Below the pieces are notes generated by a model. The model was not told the origin of the DNA, did not search any database, and saw only the letters and a list, made by a program, of their open reading frames with translations. From Enoplosus armatus (lineage: Eukaryota > Chordata > Actinopteri > Centrarchiformes > Enoplosidae), in assembly GCF_043641665.1 (NCBI RefSeq), contig NC_092200.1, positions 16,377,694-16,441,693 of the forward strand: DNA of 64,000 nt. Reading direction: 5' to 3'. Shown in pieces: positions 12,591 to 25,582 of this stretch (positions are counted from its first letter, which is position 1; each line of letters begins with the position of its first letter). The position numbers were made by a program, and so were the translations under genes.

Positions 12591-15128
12591 ACTAACTCCA
12601 CATTACTTTATTTTTCAACCCCACCTTGTTATGTCTAGTTTGATCGATCTTTTGTCAAACCTCTCATGTTTCTCAGCTATGCTAAAGCCAGCTGTCAAGG
12701 CTGCATGGTTGACCGATCTCATGATAACAACCGCCATAAGCAGTAGCTTATAGCTTGCCAACAACACAACTCACAATCATAAAGTTAATTAGCTGGTTGG
12801 GACTGTGAAATGGATTTTTTCATTGCAAATACAATATTGTTGAGCGGTTCAAGACACGTCTGCACACCCGGCTTTTCTGTTCCAGTCAGTTTACATAGAT
12901 ACCAAACTGTGTGTGTTCACAGATTAGATAGAGAACAGAGGGTGGAGAGGAGAACAAACCGATTACACTTCTCTTATGAAGACATAATAATATATTTCAA
13001 CACTATTACCCCACACATTCATCCACACATATCTTCACAATAGAAAATAAGACTCTAACATTTTGTTCTGCGTGCTGTGGAGTCCTTATGCGATATGGAG
13101 ATAACCAAAGCAACCTCCCATTCCCCATGGTTTCCTGGTCCAGGAACGGGGAAATGGCAGACCACACTGCTTGCTCTCAGATGGATACTCCACCCGGAGC
13201 TACACACCCCGGTGACCACAAATGGACCGGGCTGTGCTCATGATAAATTGGTGGAATTGGGTCGTGCAAGGACTTTAAGAGAGGATCATTATCCAACTGG
13301 GCTTTTGTCAGGATGTCTCCTTGTTCTGTCTGCCCATTAGCTACTTAAATGTCTTCCACATGTGTGTTTGTGTACAAGCGCGGCTGCTCTCTTAAAACCG
13401 TTCCCTCTGCGGCGGGCTACAAACATAGCATCATGAGGAGTGTGGGCGGCGGTAAAGCCATATGTTAGTGCTGACCCATCACAGCAACCTGCTTTGACTT
13501 CTGAAAGGTCTGTGACCAGCTCTGAACCAAGAAATATTACACCTTGGCTGTCATGCTTATGTTTTCGACTTTTAATGCTCAACTCCTTCCCAGCTGCTTT
13601 CCGGGTTCTGGGATTTTTGATAGCTGCAAATAATTTTCCCCCCCCGGCTCGCTGTCTGTGAACGCTCTTATGTTTAAACAGGTGGAGAATTATTTCTTTC
13701 TCCCTGCTTTGTCTGTGACACCACCAAGGAAACAAGGGAGAGATAAAAGCGGCCCGTATCGACATCATTTTTCACATTATTGGATAAAAACGAACACGGA
13801 CGTCTCTTTGATTCGATTTCAACAAATGTCATGTTTTATATGGCATTGTATTCCAGGCCTAACATGGAATAATCTGATTCTCCTTCCCTGGATAATGACA
13901 TTACGCTGACTGATTTTCTCTCCTGGCTATTTCTCATGCATTTCTCTTGGCATGGCGTCATCCACCTCAACCCTTCAGTTTTAAACCGAAGTGTCAAGCA
14001 CCTCCGGATTCCTCACCACTTCCTTTCAGATCACATTAAAAACTTTCAGTGTGCGTGACTAATTATTTTCTCACCGCCGCATTTGGCCCCAGTAAAATAA
14101 TTTCTCCTCTCATTCGTTTGTGTGCTTTACACTTTCTGAGCCAGGGGAACATGTTGTTGCAGCAAAATCTGAAACACATGAATCCAATTCACTTCACCCA
14201 CGTGAAATACTATTGTGTTTTTAGGACTTGGAGGGCTTGAGAAAGACTTGTTATTGACGCTGAGTGAAATGTAATTGCGCTGTTATTGCAGCTGTCCAAG
14301 TGAGGAGGAAAGCAGCCATTTCCAGAACACTAGATGTTTCCAAGAAGACATTTTTCCTTTCCATCTGCCAACACACCTTTACCCCATCAATCCCTTCTAT
14401 CATGTACTTATCCCTCTACTACCACCCGCCCCACAAGCCCAAACACATACACAGATTTTCTAAATTGAAGAAAATCTCCTTCTAAACTACCAAACACTGA
14501 TCCTTTGTAGTTTCTGTCGAGTTTCACAACTCAGCTGGCCAGTAAAATCGTGAAAATGAATGGTTAATATTTACTTTAGCAGAAATGTATGCGCACAAAC
14601 CATCCACACCCCCACCTGCCAACCACATTGCCATCCAAGCCTCATGAAAAGTGACACTAAGTCAAGCCACACTTGCTACACCTCCTCAGCTCGCCTGTTT
14701 AATTGGCTTGTCATGTACTTTCATCAGCCAGCTCGTTAGCAGTTTGCTAGTGTTGAGGGAGATGATGTCTCCATGTCAACCCCGCCGATGATCAGACAAC
14801 AAACACACATACACACACATACAGGTTAGCGGTGTGTAGTGAAGTCACACGCAAATCTGTGAAACGAAGCAGAGGGCAGCTCATCAATATTTTATGTCAC
14901 CTGGTGCTTACTTTGTTCAGAAATACAGAGCAAAAGATTTATAGTCTTATATAATATAACACAAACAGCTGCAGCATGAGAAGTGAAAGCCACTATGGCT
15001 GAACAGACCAAAAAAAGTTCATCAACAAAACAATGTGGCCAGTCCACAGTTTAAAGTTTATTTCGATAAATAGTTTATTGTGAAGTGCAGTAATGCATTC
15101 TAAATCCTACAAAGCAACAAATACTTCT

Positions 15129-16072
15129 ACACCTGTTCAACTGCTCGTTAACGCAAATATATAATCAGCCAATCAAATGGCAGCAACTCAATGCATTTAG
15201 GCATGTAGACATGGTCAAGATGACCCGCTGAAGTCCAAACCGAGCATCAGAATGGGGAAGAAAGGTGATTGGACCGTGGCATGGTTGTTGGTGCCAGTCA
15301 GGCTGGTCTGAGTATTTCAGAAACTGCTGATCTACTGGGATTTTCAAGCACAACCATCTCTAGGGTTTACAGTGAATGGTCCAAAAAAAGAGAAAATCTC
15401 CAGTGAGCGGGAGTACTCTGGGCGAAAATGCCTTGTTGATGCCAGAGGTCAGAAGAGAACGGCCAGACTGACGGACAGAAAGGCAGAACAGTAACTCAAA
15501 TAACCACTCGTTACAACCAAGGTATGCAGAAGACCATCTCCGAGCGCACAACAGGTCGAACCTTGAAGCAGATGGGCTATAGCAGCAGAAGACCACACCG
15601 GGGGCCACTCCTGTCAGCTAAGAACAGGAAACTGAGGCTACAATTTGCACGGGCTCACCAAAATTGGACAATCGAAGATTGGAAAAACGTTGCCTGGTCT
15701 GATGAGCCTCGATTTCTGCTGCGACATTCAGGATAACGCGTCATGTCACAAAGCTCAAATCATCTCAAACTGGTTTCTTGAAGACGACAATGAGCTCACT
15801 GTACTCTAATGGCCTCCACAGTCACCAGATCTCAGTCCAATAGAGCACCTTTGGGATGTGGTGGAACGGAAGATTCGCATCATGGATGTGCAGCCGGCAA
15901 ATCTGCAGCAACTACGTGGTGCTATCATGTCAATATGCACCAAGGTCTCTGAGGAATGTTTCCAGCACCTTGTTGAATCTATGCCACGAAGAATTAAAGC
16001 AGTTCTGAAGGCAAAAGGGGGTCCACCCGGGTACTAGCAAGGTGTACCTAATAAAGTGGCCAGTGAGTGTAA
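15129..16072 (+). mobile_element. Tc1/mariner-like transposon, internally deleted, left end degraded
   Basis: The right end carries the terminal motif CCTAATAAAGTGGCCAGTGA, and transposase-derived sequence is read on the + strand. The left end begins only around ACACCTGTTCAACTGC, so the outer left inverted repeat seems lost or mutated beyond recognition. The element lies in the 9.7 kb pard3 intron in the same orientation as the gene. With one terminus gone and the transposase broken, it should be immobile. Confidence 0.85.
15252..16037 (+). pseudogene. Tc1-like transposase remnant
   Basis: The remnant starts with MGKKGD and ends with ...KGGPPGY and TAG. Visible parts are the helix-turn-helix side (TLKQMGYSSRRPHRG), the first catalytic Asp in NVAWSDEPRF, a second-Asp motif DNASCHKA, and the third acidic motif SPDLSPIEHLWD. 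The region between the first and second Asp is missing at a junction near 15728-15731, so the frame is 786 bp rather than about 1 kb. The junction shifts the reading frame. A second frameshift lies further upstream, and a TAA at 15807-15809 interrupts the downstream part. It is non-functional by several independent lesions. Confidence 0.88.
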
Positions 16073-16935
16073 ATTATATCTGAGTAAAGTCATAATAACA
16101 TTAAAGACATCAAACCATATCAACCAAAAATGCATTGTAGAGGTTTTTACATCCACTTTCTGAATTATCAGAAAGTATTTGATGTAATCAGTACCCCATG
16201 ATTTTGTCAATAGTCTGTTTCAGCTGTAAAGACATTTGGAGATGTGTTTTATTTATTATTCTCAGTGGCAGCAAAACACACGTGGCATCACAGACTTCTG
16301 CCTGTTAAACTGGGCTAATGAAACACTTGCAGGGTCGACTAACTTTAGAAAGACACACTATAAACAGACTTGAAACTCGCTAGCCACAATGCAGCACTTT
16401 GATATTCCAGCAGGGGCCGGTACTATTGAAAGAGAACATCTGCTCTTTTGAACATTTGAATGTCGAGTCCTCAAAGACAATCCCAGTTTTATTTTTTCTC
16501 GTTTTTCCAAAAACAATTATCATCTTATTTCCGGGTCAATATGGGTGATTATTTTAGACTTTTTGATATCAGGTCAGATGTGGCTATCACTTTTGGAGGG
16601 CCTCATTCTCCATTAAGAATGTAGGTGCAAACTGTGCTGTCTGGCTTTCTAATAAACCAAGGATTTGTAGTTCATAGGAAGATCATGTCTTGCAGAATTA
16701 TTCCTTTAACAAGGGGACTTCCCACCGACGGGCACAGGTGCATTTTTCAGTGCCATTGTCATCATGGAATCACACCTACTAACTACCTGTGTCCTGAGGG
16801 TAGGCCTAACACACAGGAGGCATCACACTGTCAAACCACCTGCTGTGCTGAGGGAAAAATATTCCATCATCTAAATGTGTGTGTGTATGAGTGTGTTTTC
16901 CAAATTTGTATCTGCACCATAACCCCTGTGTCTGA

Positions 16936-17148
<213 letters not shown>

Positions 17149-17775
17149 TGAGACGTCCTACCCCGTCTCCTGTCTTTATTCCATCTGTCTATGCATCGGC
17201 CTCCCTCCCTCCCCCCTCTGTGACTTATCACGTTCTTCCTGCCCTTTCTCAACCTCTTCATACGACTTTTTCGATTTCCGTCAATTTCTTTTCCTCATAT
17301 TTGTGCCTTTTTACCCTTTTTCCCTCTACACTTTCCTTAGCGTATCTCATCGGCTACAAAGTCAATCACCACAAAGCCACTTTCAACTCATCTCCAGACA
17401 TTTAAATGATTCTTAGCAAAACTCTTTGAATGAAATCATTTAATGTGATCGCTTGGAATTATTTGACTGATATTCAACTTCATTAAGTCAATGTTGACCC
17501 TGAGTAAGTGGTGACTTTGTCACACATGCATCAACCCCCCCCAACACTTCCCTCCAATATCATGTTTTTAAAAGGAATTCTCTCTTGGCAATCTCTCGCC
17601 TTACACAGCTTGAGTTCAGAGCTACAACCGCTGCTTTTCATCTTCTCCATCTTCCTGTTTCGATTCTTTTGCATATTTGTCAAAGAGATGCCAATAAAGC
17701 TTACCATATCTTACATCTCGAGGCGTTCGGGGGGAGAGGGGTGGTTTAGTATCGGTATTTGCATTTTCTGCCATC

Positions 17776-17780
<5 letters not shown>

Positions 17781-17812
<32 letters not shown>
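17781..17812. repeat. (GT)16 microsatellite
   Basis: A perfect GT run of 16 units in the last pard3 intron. Confidence 0.97.
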
Positions 17813-17815
<3 letters not shown>

Positions 17816-18479
17816 TGTGTCTCTACCAATCCTCTGAAGCTCACTAATCACACTTTAGTCAATGTGAATTGCAAAGCCAACCAGTGCTGGTGGAAAATGT
17901 CCACATTTTAAGCCCTACATCCTTTGAGAGGAAGTCACCAAAGTCACAAATTCTGTACTCTGACTGACTGACACAGGGATTTAAAGTTAGTCATGAAACA
18001 AACATTATTTCCTCTCCCTGTTAAATATTTTCACAATGAAAACAATCCAATGTGACTGTTTGTATTATGAAGTGTACAGTATGTTCTAAAATGTTGAAAG
18101 TGAAGTCTGATTTATTTAAGTTTTGCTGCTTTGCCAGTTTAAACAAAGACAGAACACTTAAAGTGTGTATAAATGTGTGTGTGTGTGGTCTTGTGATATT
18201 CTTGGCCAGAGTAACTCTGCTCTCCTGTGATTCCAGTCTCTCCCTGCACAAACAGCAATCATTTCTTCATAACCATCCTCTTTTGCTCTGCTGTTTCTGA
18301 ACAGTCACAGTCGGGTCGATTAAAAAATGTTCCTGTCTATGGCTATGGATTCACGGTCCACATGGAGGCATAATCAATGTGGTCTGTATGAGCCAGACCG
18401 ATCTATGCATTCCCTTCATAGGTGTTATCTGCTGGCATCTCATGTGATGTGACAGTTGCCTCCAGCCCACCCCCCGTCA

Positions 18480-18720
18480 GTGAGGGCCTTCTCTTGGGAA
18501 AGTTTGTCTGGCCGGCCAAAATAAACCAGGCGAGGATGCCCTTTGATATGCATTCCTCTCATAATCTCATAGTGTCTTTTAGCAAAGAGTCGCATGAGCT
18601 CAGGCTTGACGTTTGACCCCGGCTAAGGCTTTTCAGAGCTCGTGTCTCGGTACGGCTGCTCATTAAAGAGCTAAAGTCTTACAAGCCCAGATTAATAACC
18701 ACAATTCCCTCCAACCACCT
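18480..18720. promoter_or_regulatory. Candidate intronic conserved non-coding block
   Basis: This non-repetitive block has a GGCCGGCC palindrome near 18511, TGATATGCAT, CATTAAAGAG and AGATTAATAACC motifs, and no coding frame. It has the look of a vertebrate conserved non-coding element, judged by composition only. Confidence 0.2.
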
Positions 18721-20808
18721 CTCTTTCGGGACCCCTTTCTTCCTGTCCTTCTCCTCCAAAGCAGGAAGCTTGAGCAGTCAGCCGTGCAGCCGAAAGGGGA
18801 CATTCCCTCACAAAAAAAAAAAAAAAAACCCTCCTTCCCAAAGAGCTTCCAGAAGAAGCCGTGGTCGCTGGTTATCTGATGACGGCCAGGCTTAGCTCGC
18901 TGTCTGGGATGTGAGGATTGGAAGAGCACTAATGAAGGCTTGTTGTCGGAGCAGGATTAGCGGTGACAGGCAGTGGAGAGCGAGAGGGGCGAGGGGAGAG
19001 GAACGAGTGTGTTAGTAGGAAAGAGAGACCGCTGATTAGCCTGAAAGAGACACACAAACACACACACAAACGCACACATGAATGCTGTCAAGATAAGGTT
19101 CTTAAGAGTGGCCTGAGTGAACTGCCAGTAGCTCCTCCATCCACCCATGCAGCTCTTGCATTCCTTGTTCCGCACTATAAAGAAAACATTATTCCAGGTT
19201 TACAGACAATTTATTTGTACAATAGTGCAAACATTGTTCCATTGCAAGTTGCATGCATTTGTTTTTTTCCCTAATCACTTTGTGTCTGTGTATGTGTGCC
19301 GTCTCCTCCTTCTCATAAACCCTGATTCTTCCCAGCTGTTTAAAAGAAACACACAGCGGCCGCAGATCTTTGCGAGCCAACTTCCTGGCTTTGTTTGTTA
19401 TGTTCTGTCATTCTAAATTTACCCCGCTCTTTTGGCATGATGTATTTTCCCATCCCCTCCCTATTGTAAATGTAACTAATCTACTTTGTGACATATTCTG
19501 GCGCAGGAGTAGAGGTGATAAGAGAACCAGCTCCCCTGACGCATCAATCACGATTACATTCCTGTGGAACAATGCCATTTCTGCTCTCTTCACATCAACC
19601 CCTAAATCTCCCTTCTTCTCTTATCTACTTAAAAAAAGCGAAAAGGTCATTCTGGAAAAGTAGATCGCTGCCTCGTGCAACAGGCGTCCCGGATTTCTAA
19701 ATAAACGTCTCCCTCATGGAGCGGTGCTGGCTGCTCTGTAAGCCAAGCCGGGGTGTACAGTAAATGCATGGCGGCTCGCCCAGACAGCAGAACCCAGATA
19801 TGGAGCATGTGGTGTGGCTCTCTCTGCAGTCTGTCCCTACATCTGCCCCTCTGCCAATTACCCTCATACTTACACATGCTCTACATGCATTCACACACAC
19901 ATACACATGCACAGAGGGGAACAAACATAATGTGTTTGTGTTGCACGCATACAGTACATATATACATACACATTTGTACTCGCATGCATAAATGTAGCCC
20001 TAATCTCACAAAGGCACAGATACTCACATTACAGTGCCATGTGGTTCAGCTCTTCCCCTCCCCTTAGATATTGTGGACCATAAGGGCATTCATTAATACT
20101 GCTGGAAAAGCAAACAGCCATCCACAGTTCTTGCAACCACCAAGTGATAGCTTTGTAGCCCCAACGTGTAGTCACTGTTTTGAGTGTGGAAAACACATCG
20201 GCTGTCGTAGCTATGGTGCAACCCCTTCACTGTAAATCAAGCTTTTATCAAGAATTTATGTTTTGCACTTTTGACAAATTTATCTTCTTAGTCTTTTTTT
20301 CCCCTATCAAGCAACATCGCAGTGCTTACAAAAAAGAAATCAAGGCTCAAGGTTCAAGGTAAAATGCATTCGCTCCATATACGCTAAACATTTACCTCAT
20401 TGTAAGAAAAAAAAAACAACTAAATGTTTTGTCAGAAGTGCTTTGAACAATAAATAGCCACTTCTGTCTTTTGTTCGTGTCAGCTGCTCTGGAATGAGAA
20501 AAGTAAATGCATGCCGGGCCCCCGTTTCCCTCCTCAGCCTTGGGTGCCGTGAACTCAAAAGCCTTTTAAGCGCACGGCAGTTCAGTGAGGTGTGTATGGG
20601 ATTTCTCTTAGCACCCCTGACGCAAAAGACGCTGTCACAGGTCTTCCTTCCCACAACGGCCTTAATGGATCCTAATAATGGAGGAGCCGACGCAAGACTT
20701 GAGCCAAAAACCTGGTAGAGCAATGAAGGCTTTCCGGGGGAGTGGGGAGTGTGTGTGGCGGAAGGCATGCATGTGCGTTTTTTTGTGTGAGAGATAATAT
20801 GTGTGTGC

Positions 20809-21488
20809 CAGTGGGGTGGAAAGTAACCAAGTACATTTACTCTAGTGCTGTACTTATGTATAATTTTGAGGTACTTTACTTGAGTATTTAAATTTTCTGC
20901 TACTTTACACTATACTATAGTAAATATACCCTTCTACTACTAGGCAAATATTGTTCCTTTACTTACAAAACATATGATCACCTTTAAAATTATGATGCAT
21001 TTGTTCCATGAAAGAAATCAACAGATGAAGTCATTTTAGCCTATATATGAGTCCTAACCCCTTATTTTCTCAAAACACATCCATCAGTGCCGTAAGAATA
21101 TTACAGCCTGTTTTCTATGCAAATTTGTTTCAACTATTTTCTGACATCAGGTTTCCTTTTTCATAATTCATTAACTTTTCTCACTTTTTTTAAGAAAATA
21201 AAAACAAGTCCATTGGACCGGATTCTAGCCAGAATTGTCTTCATGAGATTGGGGGCTTTTGAGCTGCCCAACAGCACATTACGTAGTGGAACTAGCTCCA
21301 CCGCAAACAGCTATAACAGTAAAATGTTGCTTTTACAGTGAAGCATCAGTATCAACAGTCTTATAATGCATAACACTTTTATTCTACAGTACTTACACTT
21401 TTGATACGAGTACATTTAGCTTACTTGTAATGGAATAATCATACATTATTATGTTACTACTTTTACTTGAGTACTTCTTCCACCGCCG
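20809..21488. mobile_element. hAT-type MITE with 8-bp target-site duplication
   Basis: The 680-bp element starts CAGTGGGGTGGAAAGTA and ends TACTTCTTCCACCGCCG, which are imperfect terminal inverted repeats. It is flanked on both sides by the direct 8-mer GTGTGTGC (20801-20808 and 21489-21496). An 8-bp duplication with CAG-like ends fits the hAT superfamily. The interior is AT-rich, has many AGTACTT/TACTTTACTTG motifs near the ends and no transposase, so it is non-autonomous. The body resembles a repeat family that I recall as abundant in percomorph fishes. Confidence 0.82.
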
Positions 21489-22004
21489 GTGTGTGCAACT
21501 GTCCTGTCAGTGTAGGGGCTGGCTGGCGGACTGAAAGCCAGTAGAAGGCGGGTAGCGCCGCGAGGCCTGCCATTACTCTGTCTGTGCTGTAAGTGCACCC
21601 GTCTGCATCTCCAAAAAGGAGTTAAATGGATGAAAGCAGCCATTTTTCTCAAGGAGATTTTAACATTTGTGTTTGTTTACAACGTGGAACTAATAGTGCT
21701 GTGGGCGTTTGAGGCTTCCCCCGTTTGTTTCCTGTCTCTTTCATGTCTTGGTCTTTATGTCACTGGATTCAGTGTAATCATGCAGCCAGCTATAACAGAT
21801 CCCTCTTTGCTCCACGCATGTTGCTTTCTGTATTTTAAATCAACGCCACTACCACATCCCCCTTTTAATCTCTTTAAATGTGAAAAGGGCCATATTCTCT
21901 GCTGAAGTGCAGTTTCTTTCAATAGTGCTGACCCAGGGGCTGCTGCTGCTAACTGAGCAGAGTTACCTGCTATCATCCTCTGTTCCCTGTACGTTCAGGT
22001 TTAG

Positions 22005-22487
<483 letters not shown>

Positions 22488-23044
22488 AACAGTGATAAGG
22501 AACTGGAAAATGGAACTTTTTGGGAGATTAGCAAAAATACAAAGAGGGCAATGAGTCTGTTTTTTATAAAATGCTGAGATACAAAGATTTTTATGGGACT
22601 GTTCATAGAAAATGTTAATATTTAAAAAAAAAAAGATGTTTTAATGATATGAACCATTTTAATTTGTAGTTGTATATCAAAAAGAAATGATTTGAGATGT
22701 TTTACTGTCCAGTCGTGATCGTCTTACAATGTGTGTAAGTGCCTTCTAGTACACTGATTGTTCACCTTTTGTAGGCATCAGCCCCATTTTGTTTTGGCTC
22801 GTGATCTGCAGCTTTGACCCTTCCATCTGATCGAGCAGTCGAGCAGACTGCATCGCCACATCTGACAGCAGCCTGACCTAAACATCATAACCCCAAGCAC
22901 AAGACACGGCCCAGGCATGTTTCCGTACCACTCGGGCGCTGCCGGGGATCTCAGTCGATACCACGCTTGTGTGAATGAGGCTTATTTCTGCTGTTCATGG
23001 GGACTACGTGTTTACGTGAGTGTGTACACAGTGCTTGTGTGCAC

Positions 23045-23047
<3 letters not shown>

Positions 23048-23080
<33 letters not shown>
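23048..23080. repeat. (TG)n microsatellite
   Basis: About 16 perfect TG units in the presumed 3'UTR. The transcript would carry a UG-rich tract. Confidence 0.95.
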
Positions 23081-23081
<1 letters not shown>

Positions 23082-23188
23082 AGTGCTGGCAGGAGTTGGC
23101 ATGTAGCGACAGTGTCACAGAGTGTTGAGTTTAAGCAGCTTGTGTGAACTGTGAAGTCAGAGCTTGGGTTTTGGGCATGACTGCTTAT

Positions 23189-23212
23189 CCCCCCCCCACA
23201 CACACACACACA
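23189..23212. repeat. Poly-C then (CA)n
   Basis: Nine C residues run directly into eight CA units. It lies about 110 bp after the TG run at 23048, so in a transcript the UG and CA tracts could pair. Confidence 0.9.
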
Positions 23213-23444
23213 TACCAGTTCAGGGAATTGTCCCTTTTGGTTTCAGATACAACACTTACCCAGAGTGTGTATCGTCCTTCCAACCCCCTCTTGTATTCAA
23301 TATGATAATCCTGAATTCTCTCTGCTGGCTGCTTTATCTCCGCCTCACATTGTCACCCCCACCATACGGCACTCTCAGTGGAGGAAAACAGCTTTAGATC
23401 TCCTTTATTCCTACCCTGTCCCGCCCACCCAGGGAATCCAGCAG

Positions 23445-23450
23445 AATAAA
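23445..23450 (+). terminator. AATAAA, candidate proximal polyadenylation signal
   Basis: A canonical hexamer about 0.96 kb after the pard3 stop, in GCAGAATAAATGGGG. The downstream sequence is not strongly GU-rich, so its use is uncertain. Confidence 0.35.
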
Positions 23451-23559
23451 TGGGGTCAGGTCTGGGTTATTAATTAATGTACCTCATTAAAAATGAATGG
23501 GCCCCTTTGTGTGTGTGTGTGTATGTTGTCATGTGTGACAAGAAAGAAGAAATAGCGAC

Positions 23560-23830
23560 CTTACCGGCGTGGCTCCGGCCCCGGCCTCGCCTAGAATGAT
23601 TTGGCTGTAACCGAAGCCCGTTGGCCCCTAGGTGTCTGAGCTGTTCCTTGCTGAATATTTTATCAGGGTGGTTACACGGGGAAACCACATCGGCCCTGCA
23701 ATGGGTGGCCTCAGTGTGGGACTGCCTATCCGTCGCCCCAATACAATGGAGCTGATTTGGTTTTCCTTTCATGATTATGCCCATTGGTCGAAAACCAGTC
23801 GGGAGCTTTTCCGTTGTTCAATCAATAATT
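23560..23830. promoter_or_regulatory. Candidate conserved non-coding block in or next to the 3'UTR
   Basis: Non-repetitive, GC-balanced sequence with TGAATATTTTATCAGGG and a TCAATCAATAATTAG terminus. It differs sharply from the microsatellite-rich surroundings and may be under constraint. Judged by appearance only. Confidence 0.22.
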
Positions 23831-24410
23831 AGTGGTGCGTTTGTGTATGTGTGAGAGTGTATATGTGTGTGTATAAGAGTGTATTTCCATCCCTGTAAGA
23901 ACAGGCTGAAGGGCAAAGGTGAGGATTCATTTTGGGTGGTAGCTAAAATTAGATTTAGTTTAGGTTAACTATTAAGGTTAAAATGTGTTCATTGATAGTA
24001 AGAGGTTAAAAAACTACTTCTGACTTCTTGTTTATTTGATCAGATTTTAGTTAAGAAGTTACGCAGAACCAGGAGAAACCTGGTTAGTGTAAATCTGCGT
24101 ATATAAGTAGCTGATCAGTATTTGTGATTTCTCCCCTACCCCCAACTTTGTTTTTGAAGCATTACCCACTTATTTAAACTGTTGCAGTGATACAATGCTA
24201 CTTTGTGATGAATATGACTGCATTTTACAAATTGCCAAATATTTCGCGATAGAAAACTTCTCATTGAGACTTCTAGAGGATAGTTTGTTTCCACTTTAGT
24301 CTGACTTTAGGTGGAATTGTTTTGAGAGTGCGGGGATGTCTCAAGTCTAGTCTGACTCACAGGATGGAGGCTGTTGGGATAAAGCCTTGGACATTTGCGG
24401 ACAGCTCCTT

Positions 24411-24482
24411 TCCAGTGTGTGGCGGTAATGCAACATACCGTTGTTTGCCAACCACCATAAAACATGATGAAGAAGAAGAAGT
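24411..24482 (+). repeat. Short interspersed repeat fragment with (GAA)n tail
   Basis: The motif GTGTGGCGGTAATGCAACAT followed by TTGTTTGCCAACCACCATAA and a short GAAGAAGAA tail resembles a sequence I recall as recurring in fish genomes, probably the end of a non-autonomous retroelement. The class is not resolved. Confidence 0.45.
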
Positions 24483-24776
24483 GTGTTTGTTGTTTTTGGC
24501 AAAAAGAGAAATTACAATTCTGCTTAACGAGAATGGGACCAGGGACTGCGAACACAGTACACTGGTGCAAGAGATGAGAAGCACTGACGAGGAGAAGCTG
24601 GGTTAAGGTTCATGGTGTCTATTAGGCATGCATTGGTTAGAGTAGGTTAGCAGTAGGATCTATAGAATTATTGTGGTTGAGGTTCCATGGTCCTCACAAG
24701 TACAAAGGAAAATGAGTGTTCTCACACATACAAGGGTATGTAAAATACAGTACTAGTATGTTTGTTCATCTGCCAA

Positions 24777-24796
24777 TGTGTGTGTGTGTGTGTGTG
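24777..24796. repeat. (TG)n microsatellite
   Basis: Ten perfect TG units. Confidence 0.93.
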
Positions 24797-25127
24797 GGTG
24801 GACATGTGTTTAAGTGTCTGTGAATGCTGCCAGTAACTGGATGCTCCAATATGTCTATGAATATGTCTTTGGCAGCCATATGAACCACTTGGCTGCTGAG
24901 TGGAAGAAGAGCAGAGGAGTAGGAGGGAGAGGAGATGGGAGGCCTGACCTTGCAGATGATTCAGTCAATGGAGTAATCACAACTATTCCTCTGAGTCTGC
25001 AGCACAAACAGGAGGTTACCAACAAGGCTGCGCTCACTTTTACTCTCTCTTCTTTATCTCCTTCATCTGTCTTGTCAGTTTCACATGTTTGTTTTGTCTG
25101 GGGTCTGGTTTGTAGATGTGAACATGG

Positions 25128-25128
<1 letters not shown>

Positions 25129-25160
<32 letters not shown>
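25129..25160. repeat. (TG)n microsatellite
   Basis: Sixteen perfect TG units in the presumed 3'UTR, preceded by a CT/GT-rich stretch. Confidence 0.95.
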
Positions 25161-25163
<3 letters not shown>

Positions 25164-25490
25164 CTCTGACTCATCATGAACTGGGGAGGGGTTCAAGTGC
25201 CTGCAATATCCAACACGTTTTTTCTCCTCATATGCAAATTTGATAATATCCCATAATGCACGTTTATTATTTGTGTTGTGAAATTAATGTCTGTGCACCG
25301 CCTCTGTGACACACATGGATTCTTCCCATAAAGCTATTGTTTCTGGGTCGTTTTTTTTTTTTTTTATCCTGGGAGAAATGAGAAATATATTGTTATTGTT
25401 TCATTGTGTTTTTATGACCATCCCTCATTGTGTTTTATTATCCACAGTATGGTACTATGGTGGTAAAAAAAAATCTAATATGTAAGCACA

Positions 25491-25497
25491 GTGCAAT
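25491..25497 (+). promoter_or_regulatory. miR-25/32/92-family seed match
   Basis: GTGCAAT is complementary to positions 2-8 of the miR-92 seed. It lies 86 bp before the AATAAA at 25577, a position favourable for miRNA action if that UTR end is used. A 7-mer occurs often by chance. Confidence 0.3.
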
Positions 25498-25545
25498 TGT
25501 CCTTTTTACAACAGTGTGTTATTAAGAACTGTTTCTGCCGTTCTC

Positions 25546-25553
25546 TGTACATA
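25546..25553 (+). promoter_or_regulatory. Pumilio-type element TGTACATA
   Basis: TGTACATA is an exact match to the Pumilio consensus TGTANATA and sits 24 bp before AATAAA in an AT-rich context. This arrangement is typical of functional 3'UTR ends. Confidence 0.4.
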
Positions 25554-25576
25554 CAATTATAAACTTTTTTTCAGTG

Positions 25577-25582
25577 AATAAA
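25577..25582 (+). terminator. AATAAA, probable distal pard3 polyadenylation signal
   Basis: A canonical hexamer in CAGTGAATAAATTG after a T-rich stretch and a Pumilio element. It would give a 3'UTR of about 3.1 kb. Confidence 0.5.

Noticed and set aside
13337..13768. 143-codon minus-strand open frame in the pard3 intron
   Set aside because: No recognisable domain, codon pattern or splice signals; its length is possible by chance in 64 kb.
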